Below are positions 1-11,300 of a stretch of 64,000 bases of DNA, one piece after another. Below the pieces are notes generated by a model. The model was not told the origin of the DNA. It did not search any database and saw nothing but the letters and a program-made list of their open reading frames with translations. This DNA is from Pomacea canaliculata (Eukaryota > Mollusca > Gastropoda > Architaenioglossa > Ampullariidae). How positions within the stretch are numbered: the first letter of the stretch is position 1; every line of letters starts with the position of its first letter. The translations under genes were made by a program, and so were the position numbers. The stretch spans positions 30,220,449 through 30,284,448 of the forward strand of contig NC_037590.1 of NCBI RefSeq assembly GCF_003073045.1, written 5' to 3'.

Positions 1-201
1 CTTAAGGGGTTAAATGATTACATAATCATAAAAAGATCTTCGAAGAATAAATATACCCTTTCTATCAGAAAATTAATAATTACTATGTGCAGTCCAATGT
101 CAGTGTCATTTCTGGTATTTGTTTTGTTTACAATGATAATAAAGTTGTAAAAAAAACCTGTAAGTCAGAATTAAATTTAGGAATGGTAAGAACATACACA
201 C

Positions 202-3200
202 CGGATCATATGTGAATCCCTGTACACCATTTCCTGTTGTGAGGACAACCATAGTGGCGCTGCCATACAGAGCATAACCTGCCACCACCAGCTGGTTGCC
301 AGGCTGCAGAGCATCGCTCTCACTTACAGGCTCAGAGTTTGTCTGAAAAATTTAGACGTTTTAAAAAATAATGCCATTTTCCTTGGCAAATGTCTTAGAC
401 TGAGTCTTATTTAACTGAAGGAGTTTACCCATGTCAGAGCTAAACTGGAAATTTACAGTTAATATCATCTTATATGCTCTTTAATTTTTATTTGTTTGTT
501 TAACAGTGTTGTGCATCCTTTAGATGCCACCTGTAATGTTAACAGTTTTCTAAATTTTATAAATGAGCAAAAGAGTGATGCAAAATTGTTCATTTTGGAG
601 TTTTTTTTAGTGTCAGCAGAAAAAGAACATAATGAAAATCAGTTAAATTCATTTACCTTTCTGTAGACACCAAATATTGAGCCAATAGAAACAAGGCAAT
701 CGATGTTTGAGGAGCCATCAAGGGGATCAAAGCAAACAATGTATTTCCCCTGCAAAACAACACAGACTATTACAATTATATAAGTAGCTCACTAGCATTT
801 TCATATAGTCTTTCATTAAAAGATGGTCAAGAAATTATAAAAACTTACTTTTACACAACAGTAAAGGCTTGGGTGGTGGTGTTTGTTTTTATCAAGTATT
901 TACTCATATCTAAATACCTTCATTAATCATGCTTAAATACAAGGGTACACATAGTATGTATTTTTTCACCAGTCAATTGTTAATACAAGGTGTATGTACC
1001 TCCTCTATCTGATAGCTCAACTATGATGTATAGCCCTTTCTGTCATCTCTTCTCACATGACCTTCAACTACCCATTTAAAGGGAACAGTTGGGAATCATC
1101 GGTATTTGTGTTGCAATGTCCAACAAGTAAAAAAAGGCTAAATATTGTGTAATTATATAATAATGCAAAAATAATGCATATCTCGATTTTGATGAAGTGG
1201 AGGAACACAAAAGGTCACACCTGCATTTCTGTTTCAACAACGATTGCATTGTCATTTTCCTCTGACACAAGCAGACAGGTTGTATAAGAAGACTGCAACA
1301 TGTTGATGAACAGGTCATTGGCCAGAACATCCAGTTTCTTTACCTGGTCTCCTGAGATGTTAGCTGTACCCGATATGCCATATCTGTATAACATGAAATA
1401 TGTTTATAAAGCACTAAAATATATTACACAATATTTCTGACAAATGATCTAGCAAATACCCAAGTTCAAAATTTGAAGAAAAAGGATTTAAATAGGTTAA
1501 AAAGGACTATCTACGCTAGTTTGTATGTTAATGTAAGTGTATACCTAAAGAGCAGTACTAATAATTTACAACTGATGCAGGTTTTTTTTTTTTACTGATA
1601 TTGTTACAGGATCTTGTAACTTCTGAAAGAGAGAAACAAGGTGAACAAGAGAACAACAGGCAATAAAGGCATTACAGGTGTATCGTGACACTAGTCAAAG
1701 TCAGTCACAAAGATGTAGCCCAACACTCCCATCAAGGGTATAAGGACTGTCAAGGACACTAAGTGTAGTGTCTCTCTACCATCAAAAAGCAGTAATTACC
1801 CTCTCACTTGACTGCATAAACCTCTCTCTCTCTCAAAGAATAGAGTACAAAGAAGTAGTACTTTGGTGTGCATGTGAACAATTACTACCATTTTTTCCCA
1901 CATCATTAGTTTTACTAGCAGGTATTAAAGATTGCACTTTTCTCAGGATCTGCATTTGTGAGAGCAGTGCGCATCTGTTCTCTCTAAATGCTTTTCATTC
2001 CCTAGCCATTTGTGTGCATGTGTGGGGGGAGAATGTACATATTTAACAGCTGAGTCAACTTCAGGAAGTACTATGCACAACATTGAGCCAGCTGATGTGC
2101 ACACCTCCAGACAGACATTACTCTAACTACCTCAACTATTTACTTCTCTATTAAATATGTTATGCCTGCATCCAAAGAGGAAATATTGCAATGTAACTCC
2201 ACCTCTGAAAGTTGCCAAGGCAAATTTTAGTACGCGAAATAATCTGTCCAAAAGAGAGCAGATTATAGTGTCTTTCTTTCTTCGATTTTCTTGTGCCCCT
2301 GTGGTCTACATGAAAGACAGTGAAAAGAAGGTTGTAAGATGATTGACTGTGAAACTAATGTAGACTTCTTTACAATTTCAGAGGAAAAAAAAGGTTAGTT
2401 ACAAATTGTTTTACATAAACATGTTAAATCAATTTAATTTTCAGAAACTTTCTGAGAATGGTATTTATTTTTTCACTAGCTGAAGCTTTTTGTGAAATGA
2501 AGATTAATAAAATTTATCTCCTTTGTAATAACCACTTTCTCTGTCCTGTCTGCTGTACTAATGATTTCTAGAGTGCGGAGAATTATTAACTTTCATGGTT
2601 TTCTCTTTATATAAAGCCTTGTTATTTCTTAGTCTACATTGTCTGCATGTAGTATATCTCCTTTACTCCCAAACTGTTTAGCTGTCAGCACAGCCTCTGC
2701 TAGGATTCTGTTCTAAATATAAGCCAGTTGTCATTATTATTCTGCAAGTTTCTCCATCTAACAGCAAGTAACAATAACCATAAAAAGCCAAAATGATAAA
2801 TGCCACTTTCAAATGGAATATGTATAGACTGTACTTCAAAAATCCAGGCATGTGATCCTACTAAATAGAAGTAATAAGGACTCATTATCAAAAGCATGGT
2901 GCAGTATACCATGGAGAGCCATGCACACAAATGTCATCAAACATTAACAAGTGTTTATTAATATGCTAATTAGTGGTAGATTATCTGGCAGACTGAGCGT
3001 TGACGTGTAAACTTCTTCTATGCTTTACCGTGGAAGATGTAACGATGGTGTATTATTGTATGTTGTACAAAGAGCAAAGTTCACTCAATACACCGTACAA
3101 AACAATGCGTACTGATCGACTTAAATACCTCCACTTATATCTGTCTTAACGCTTGTGAACTGCTCACAAAGCAGATCCCCCTTGTGCTTCTATTCAAAGC

Positions 3201-3415
3201 AATAGTAAACCGTAAAACACAAGCAACTTGAGAACTTACAGCTGATGGATTCCAGCTTTCCGGACAGCAGACGACACTGCTTTGACTGCGGTGAGGATGG
3301 CATTTAGCAGCTGCGTCAAGTCGCCAGTTGCTTCTGGGTGTTTTCGCTGCTCTTGAAGTACATAGCGTGTCAGCGTGATGCAGTCTGTGTCTATCGGATT
3401 CCCCTTTGCGCTCAT
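202..3415 (-). CDS. FBP1: Fructose-1,6-bisphosphatase, 5' portion (gene continues past the left edge)
   Basis: Class I FBPase, the cytosolic Mg-dependent enzyme that hydrolyses fructose-1,6-bisphosphate to fructose-6-phosphate in gluconeogenesis. Four coding exons are visible: 3240-3415, 1221-1383, 657-749 and 202-342. All have AG/GT borders and phases that join without a gap into 191 residues. Exon 1 gives the N-terminal helices of the AMP-site region ([20 protein letters not shown]). Exon 2 carries [14 protein letters not shown] and LVSEEND, with the acidic metal ligands near residues 100-101. Exon 3 is the signature [15 protein letters not shown] (Asp121, Asp124). Exon 4 ends at [13 protein letters not shown]...FTYDP. 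The family is about 335-340 residues long, so roughly the last 145 lie outside the window. The start at 3415 gives [11 protein letters not shown], which aligns with the usual N-terminus. Its 5' end faces KATNIP. FBP1 versus FBP2 orthology cannot be resolved in an invertebrate; the family call is secure. Confidence 0.96.
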
Positions 3416-4867
3416 TTTGCTAATGTCAGTGACAGGCTTACACCACTGTTACTACTCCGGTTGAAGTGCGACGACTTTAATCATCTAAGCGTCTGATAAC
3501 TGTGCTGGGGGTGGAGGTTATCGAGCATGCGCACAGCTCTGTCGACCGCAAAACAACCCGACCCTCGTTTCAGGTATTGTTTTCAAGGCCATAAACTAGC
3601 CCGTGAAAAGTATTGGACTTCGTTGCACCTCCGGCCACCTTGACTATTCCTGACAAACAACGTGTGTATCTAACCTACTTTAAGATATGTGTCATCAGAT
3701 AACTGCTCACAGAAAGAGTGCATGATCAAGTGTTTATGATGTCAAGGTTATATACCGACATAGCGCGGGGCATTCCTCTATCAGCTGATTCCTTCCTTGA
3801 CAATGTCAATTATACTTGTTATATTTCCTTTTCGCTGTTTCTCATGATCGCTCGCTGGCCTTCACACTTATCTATAGTTTATCGATCGTGACCAAACCAG
3901 TTGTGAACCTTTTTTTTTTTTACCGAGTTACATTATAATTCATTGCTATATTACATCCTCAGTTTGCACATCTATGTGTATAAGGGGGAGCGTATAGTCG
4001 AGGGGTTTGAGCTCGGCGTCCAAACTGATACGCACCGGCTCGATACAGCTCACTTCCCCCAGGTCGACTCAGCTGGCGGGAATGGGTACCTGACTCTCTG
4101 ATTGGGAATGATAATGCAGCGAGGGAGAGATGTAAAGCTGGCTCCGAGAAAAGTGAGGTCTCTTACACCACGAACTTTGTATTAGTGGACTGCTGGCAGA
4201 CGATTTTTTTTCCAGTTAACTGCTAAAACGAGGCATGAGACTACCAAATTTCCGGTTTAGTTACATTCTTTGTTCAGGCTCGCCGAGACAAACAGCGGAT
4301 CACTTCGCAAGAGGCTAAGCGTTTGTCTTGGCAGACAGACAGCAATCCACCTATAAACGTCCATGCTTACACTCTCTAAAAAAAAGGTCATGGAACGAGA
4401 TTTACTTTTATATATACCTCAAAAGACTATGTATTCACACCAGTGTGTATGTGAGAGAGGAGGAGAGGATGGGAAGCATTATTTGAATCTATCAGTCACC
4501 GCTTTCTCGATCATAATGCCACTGACGTAAATATAGTTCGTGATAATGCGGATGGCGGAAACAATTTAAAATATGGAACACAAAAATTAAATATATAAAA
4601 TCCTTCGACAACACAAGATAATGAGAAGAATGTTTAATGGATAAAGGTATTATATTTAATCATTATAAACGACTATTTATATCAACAGTTTCGGAAATAC
4701 TTCAATGCATAATTTTGTCTTTTCATTATCGCGCCTGCGCACTGTGTCCATAGCAGAAATGTTTGGGAGACGACAGAAGTTATCTTTCAGAGGATGTCGT
4801 CTGTTGTAGCAATGGATCAGGATTGAAAAATGGAAATCGCCATGACCTTTAGTGACAAGCATTGAAT
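3416..4867. promoter_or_regulatory. Head-to-head intergenic region between FBP and KATNIP
   Basis: About 1.45 kb separates the two divergent start codons, so both promoters and 5' leaders should lie here. No TATA box or other core element could be assigned with confidence. The stretch next to FBP (about 3420-3640) is richer in CpG than its surroundings. A tRNA-derived SINE occupies about 3980-4165. The rest shows no ORF that resembles a protein. Confidence 0.5.
3980..4165 (+). repeat. tRNA-derived SINE
   Basis: An RNA polymerase III promoter layout is visible. A box-A match (TAGTCGAGGGG, 3995-4005) fits TRGYNNANNNG. A box-B-like GCTCGATAC (4038-4046) follows, one mismatch from GWTCRANNC, at tRNA-like spacing. 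The downstream CCCCCAGGTCGACTCAGC stretch resembles the bodies of animal tRNA SINEs. The 3' end and target duplications were not resolved. It lies between two gene starts and could also be an old regulatory insertion. Confidence 0.55.
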
Positions 4868-7800
4868 ATGGATAGTAAGATTATGCATACGTCTTTCTTG
4901 ATGTCAGTGTATGATACTTAATTCGCAGATATGCATATATGTGGCGGCACTTTTCAGCGCAAGATTTGGCAAGTCTGGAATGTTTTCACTCTGGAAATTT
5001 TGACAGCGTTATAAGGCTGTATAATCATAGTTTTTGTTGTGTATTGTGTTTCAGGAACAAAAGACAGGAAAACATGGATACAAAGTGATTCTAAAGGGGA
5101 GTATCCAGTGGTATGTACAATCAATTTTATTTTTTCTTTACACTGGAATGAGGATCTGTCTTTCTCTCGATGTGCAGAGATTTAAATTCACGTGAATAAA
5201 TCATTTTCCTTTGTAAGGGTCCAAACATAACTGATTTGTGTTTTTCTATAATGTAGTCATTGCTCTGCACTTCCAGAGAATACAATACTGAACATTTTAA
5301 AACTGTCTCTAATGAACAGCCTTTATACTAAATTACATTTCTATTATTTTATTCCATCTGTTACTAAATGTGTCAACTTATTATACAGATATATATACTT
5401 CACTTTCACAGTTTTGATCAAATTTCCCCAGGTTCCTGCCATTAAAGAAGAAATCTTACCACAGTATGAAGAATATTTACTGCTTCTTCAAGAACGAAAT
5501 AGGTAATTTTTATGCAGCTGTTAGTTTTCACTTCCTTCCTAAATGGTTTCTCTAAATCTCATAAGATTACTTACAGAGAATGGATATGTGTTTAAGGAAA
5601 AAGGAGAGAAATGAGACTGTGTGCAGATCAAGGTGTGCATGTGTCCTGACATTGTTTGAGTGGCATTTTTAAATACTAGTCTTTTTTTCAAAGGGGAAAA
5701 AGTTTTATTCCCAAGCCTGTCATGATCTTATTACTTGAAAACTGATAGAAATGAAGAATAACTCTTTTAATATGCATACCCTACCATATTTTATCTTGAA
5801 GGCTGCTGACACAACTGCGACAGAAAAATAAACAGCAAGTGCAACTTGAACGCAAGGAAAAAGGTTTCTCGATCTACGTAAATGGAGCAAACATAGATCT
5901 TCCAGCAAATTCTTCTTTGCGTTTAGCGGCAGGATTAAAGACTGCCACAGGTACAGTGTGTCTTTAGTCTTTTGCATAAGAGGTCATAGAGATAAGCTTT
6001 GAACTAGTTAAATAAATTTGTTAGGGTTTGTGAAAGATAATTGAAGAAGGTTAACAAGTATTAAATGAACATTTTTAAATTCTTGAAGATTGTTATGAAA
6101 AGACAAATATAAGTCAGTAGTGTCGGTAGTAGTCATGCTTACTTTCCTAAGACATATTTATAAATAAAGACTTGTGTTGCCCTCCTCAGTGCATTGCATC
6201 AAATAGGAAAAATTTGTCAGTCACTTGTTTCCTTCTCAGGCCCCACTGTTTTAAATTCTCTGTCCTTTCTGTTCAAACTGTGTCTACATTTGAAGCCTGC
6301 AAATATGGTCTCAAAGCCCATCTCTCTGAGAAACATCTTGCATAATTAAGTGTACTATTTCGCTCACTCCTCAGTACACCATGGCATCAACCTCCTTCCA
6401 AGATACCTTGAAGGACATACTTTTTGGGTCACATGTCTGAACCTAACAAGCTTATGCAGCTTGATTGTCATAGTAGGGGTTCCTGGTGTCTTGTGAGTGT
6501 GGCAACCATTCTTCATACAAAGTCGTTGGTTTTATGCCATCCAGAGCAGCCTCCTTTTCTTCAATGCCTGGATTCCCTCGCCACATGGGTAAACAGAGTC
6601 CATGTTTCACAATTCATAAAGCCAGTTTGGTACTACCAGGGACTTGTACAAATTGTCCTTAGCAGTAAACCTGATGTTATGGCTGCAAAAGACCTTGTCC
6701 TACTTAGCCATTGCAGCTGTTGCTGTCACAATCCTGATTCAGATATTTGTTGTGGTTCTGCTTTCTTTGAAAATACTTTAATACTTTAAGCTGTTTACCA
6801 CTTTGACTCATACTCAGTTCATATAGGTATCTGCATTGCAGTTGCCAATGACCATGACTTTGCTCTTTTCAGTACTGGTCTCCATTTCAATTTTTATAAT
6901 TAATATATTACAGAATCTCGTAATCCAGCTGTTTCCTTGTTGCAAAATCTTCAAGGAAAGTCTGGAGACCAAACTAAGAAAAGAGCTAAGACAGCACCTG
7001 CCAGGGAGAGGAGGAGAAACTGGAATGTTTCATCCGTGGATATAGCTACTAATGATGGACAAAAAAAAGTCAAAGCACCTGGTTAGTGTTTGGATGTAGT
7101 AGTTAGCTTGTAGAAGGGTTTTATTTATTTTTTTTCTATAATTAAATTTTTGATGTAGTGTAACATATAAAATATTAAAAGATCTTTGGACTTGGTTTCC
7201 TTGAAGACAAACTTACAATTAATTTTACAGTAGATTATGAAAAATTATGTAAAAATATAAATAAATAAAAATATAAAACAAGAGAATTTTAAATGTAGAT
7301 TTAGTTTATGAATGATTGCAATCTGTTGACAAATGGGTTGTTTCCTCATTGTTTTGGAGATAAAATCTTTTTTTGAAATGTTGCATTTCCTTTAATGCAG
7401 TTGGTGGTTGATTTGGTTTGTCATAAAATGTGGTTTCCTTTTTGGTTATTTGACTATGCAGAGATACTGTCTGGAAAGTATGAAGAGGACTTTGAGGAGA
7501 TTAATATTGATGAAGATGTAAGTTGTCCAGGATTATTGAAGTCATTCTGATTTTCTCAGATGGTCTCTTGGAATTGCAAGTTGTTTTTGTTGTACACAAG
7601 TGATAAAATTGTCATATTTTTTTTTGACTACAAACAATAGCTTTTAAGGGTTGAGCAGTGAATTTTTTTTTAAAGGATTTAGCTCCCTGCAAAAAGTAAA
7701 ATCACAAAATATTATCCAGAGACTCCTTTCTGTTAATGCTGCTGCCTTTTTTCTGTTATGATTATTATTGTATTTGAAATACACTGACATAGATTCATGA

Positions 7801-8389
7801 TTGTGGCTTATGTCAAGTTAGTGTTTATTCTTTAACTGCAATGATGTTTTAGGTTGATGACATTGAAGATGTTGGAAACAGTGTTAGCAGTTCTTCTTCC
7901 TTACATACACCACGTCGACAAAAAACCAGCTATCTCAAACGCAAGGTGGCATCCTTACGAGAAAACACAATGACCATCACGGTAGCAGATGTCCATGTAA
8001 GTTTCATTTATTTTATTTCAATCTGGTCACTGACCTTCAAAAAGACCCACTTTCCTATTTTTCCAGACCTAGGGAGGAGTGAAATTTCTTGCAACTGTTT
8101 TATATATGGATTTTGTTGTTGTTGTATTGATAATAAATCCAGTTATTGTTCATTTTTTTGTTGTGTTTTGTTGCTTGTTTGTTTTTGTTGTTGTTTTTTT
8201 TTTTTGTCTTTTTTTTTTTTGCAGTTTTGACTTTAAGCACCAAACATTTTTTTTTTCATTTACGCTATGCCTCTTTTTTTAAGTATTTTTAAAGTCTGCC
8301 ATGTATGTTTCTTCTCATTTCAGAAACTTCGTCAAAGCTTGGAAACAAATGCTCACATTCGTCAAAGTGTGATTATGGACATTAGCTCA
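4868..8389 (+). other. KATNIP: KATNIP exons 1-8: conserved N-terminal region
   Basis: Codes for residues 1 to about 239. Exons 3-4 give a probable coiled coil (YEEYLLLLQERNRLLTQLRQ) followed by the family-typical GFSIYVNGANIDL. Exon 5 is strongly basic (KKRAKTAPARERRRNW) and could contact microtubules or nucleic acid; that is inference. Exon 6 is acidic (EEDFEEINIDED). The exon-1 model is ATGGATA with donor GTAAGA. It is the only nearby ATG-plus-donor that supplies the single leftover base exon 2 needs, but no transcript confirms it. Confidence 0.7.
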
Positions 8390-11300
8390 GTAAGAATAAT
8401 AGTGGCATTCTTGAGTGCTTTGTATGTTTTTGCCATACTGCAGACCAAGTTATCATTAACCAGAGTTTTAGTATCATTATTATTTTCTCCTTTAGTCTTT
8501 GCTATTCTTTTTGTTTCAGTATAGTATATTATTTGCCAGAATGGTAGACAGTAGGCAGATTCAGACTACATAATATCAGTGCATGTGCTTTCATAATGTC
8601 AGGATTAATGGAGACCATAATTTAAGAAAAATATTTGTATCTATTCAGGATAGAACACAGGGCATGGACTTTAAGGATTTCATATTATTTTGATAAAGTT
8701 GATTGCTGTGTGGAATAAGAAGAAATGGAGTTATTAGTTATATTAAAATCAGCATTGCTTTTAATTTTTGTCAAAGACGACTTCGCTCTGATGTAGCCAC
8801 ATCCAATCAGCCATCAAAGATGATTACATTTTTATGAGTTTATAGAATGGTTTTAGGGAACCCTAGGCAAAAGATTTAGATTGATGTGTGATCATCAAGT
8901 AACCACTGGGGAGGGAAAAAACTTTTTTGAAGTACTGATGTTGCTGACTTGATTCATTTTGAGCCGCTCTAATTTGTTATTAAAAATGTCAAGCTTGTTT
9001 TCTGGTGGCCTAGCTTATTCAAGAAATATAAAAATAATTTAAAGTAATATTTTCTTATAGTTTAATGTTTTGGAATGCTGAATAACTTAGATAATACTAT
9101 TTTACTTCAGTTTAGAGTTGTTGTGTTTTTTTTAACAGAAATTAAAAAGAGAGACTAGGTCTAGTTTTCTTGCTTTCATTCTTTTTTCAATTTGCCTTTA
9201 ATGTGCATTTTACAAGCTGCACTTTTCTATAATGCAGTCCTCTAGTCTTTCCTGTAGGGGAAATGATGTCAATGAAAGTGAACATACATTTTCGAGTGAA
9301 GATGAAATTCCAGAGGACATAGAAATGTTCAAGGTCAGATATGGGATTGTTTCTGGGCTTGCAGCATGTGTTGTGGTTTTTGCAGCTGATGTTTTGGTGC
9401 ATGTCAGGTCTAGACCATTTAAATATATTTCCTGAAAATTGTTTTATGGAGTTGTGTCCTTTGCTAAGAGTTTGGGATTTCCTTCTTTGTACCAGCACAA
9501 TGCATGAGCTGTGCAATCTCCTTGTAATACAGTTGTGTGTTGGTCTGTCATTTTTTGGAAGGTGTCACAAACACATTTCTGTTTAACAGGACATGTTCAC
9601 ACTGCCTTAATTTTTGTCAGTTGACCACTGTGTTTTAGTGCCAGCAGCTGTCAGTTACCTGAAAGTGCTTCTTTCTTCAGTTTGTGTAATTATGTTTCTA
9701 TTCACTTAACTGATAGGCAGGAAAGTCTAACAGTTGAAATTATCAGCTCAGTTTTTTTCCTTTCGTTTTCTTGAGATAGCAGTGACTTGTAATTTAAGTA
9801 AAACAATAAGAATAATTTCTAAAGACTTCGTGTAAGGCAAGGAAGGCTTATGGACAGTGGTGCCCAACTTTTTCTTGCCCAAGGGCCACACTAAACATGA
9901 TATAAATCTTGTAGGCCAGAACATGGCGGTTCTGCCAGAATCGGGATGTTAAAAAGGAAATTATGTTGTGTCTGGTTAAAATGAGCAGGCCGCATGAGGC
10001 GCGTTCATGGGCCAGATGTGGCCCACGGGCCGTAAGTTGGGCATCCCTGCTTTAGGGTTGGAGCACTTCAGGAACTTGTATAATTGCTATCATATTTAAC
10101 CATCTTATTGAGCTTAACCAAAGGTGAACTCTTGATGGGTGCAGCCCACTCCAGTTTTATTGTGCACAATTTTTTTTTTTACCTTTGCTTTAATATATAA
10201 ATTGACTTAGTTGTAGCTAGGCGTGCTTTCTGACAGTTGTCTTTGTGTCTGTGCCACAGTTCAGTTGACCATATTCTGTGTGTATATATTATAAACTGTA
10301 ATGTGTAAGCACATTGTGCTGTTTTGTGTGTGTCATAATCAAATCCTCACGATCTGTATTTTTTCTTGGGATTTTTCCCATTTTTTTAGCAGTTAAGAGG
10401 TCATGTCTTCATGCTTTGTGAGATTTTCAATGATATTATCATTTGTTTATTTGGTTTGGAGGCCATGCCTTATCACTGGTAAATGCTGCATTTAAACAGC
10501 AGGTAATATGATATCGTAATAATTGCTTTTTCAGGAAGACTCAGAAAGTGACCATGAGCCTCCCATTGACGAAGATTGTGAAATAGAAGAAGACCTAGAG
10601 CCTGCCATGGAAAGTATAAAATTCAGTCGTGGAAACAAGAAGTCTCTTAAGCCAAACTTAGGTCCTGGAGATACCATTGTCCTAGAGTTTGCACCTAGTT
10701 CTGATAATAAAAGTAAGTTATTTTTGAATAGTTGTCCCCCATTCCTGGTTTCAGTGAAGCCGTTGGCGACTAAAATATGTAGTTTTCATGTTTGTCATTG
10801 TTGTTCCAGTACTTATTTGAAATATTAAATTATTGATGATGGATTTATGGCTTAAATGAATGGCTGCTTTTATAAAGGAACCTAAACTGAAGTCAGTGAT
10901 CAGAACTCCCATTAATGTTTCTTAGTTGTTTTTTGTTTTAGGTAGAATTGAGAAAAGTCTCATGGCCGTCCGAAAGAAGGAGTCTGTTGAGGGAATTAGC
11001 TCAAGTTCTTTGTATTCATCAGCTCTTTCTAAACCTCCTATGTTAGAATCAAAATCAAGCCACAAGTCAGGTGCCACCAGAGACATGAACCACATAAATA
11101 CAGGTATTCCTGTCAGTGTTAATTTTAGATATAATATGGGGGAGTTTATTTATTTTTATTGTTCCTTTCTATGCTTATTAAACTTTTTGTTTTTTATATT
11201 GTGTAGTAACCTTGATAACTTATATTTTTATGTTCTTGTTTTAAGGTTATCATAATAGTACAAATAAAAAGAGCTGTATTTCTTACCTTGTGACATTCTT

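Noticed and set aside
4677..4862. Minus-strand 61-codon ORF next to the KATNIP start
   Set aside because: No family resemblance, no splice context, and it overlaps the probable promoter interval; best taken as chance.
6424..6789. 121-codon plus-strand ORF in KATNIP intron 4
   Set aside because: Lies wholly within an intron whose flanking exons join in frame without it; composition and sequence match no protein family I recognise.
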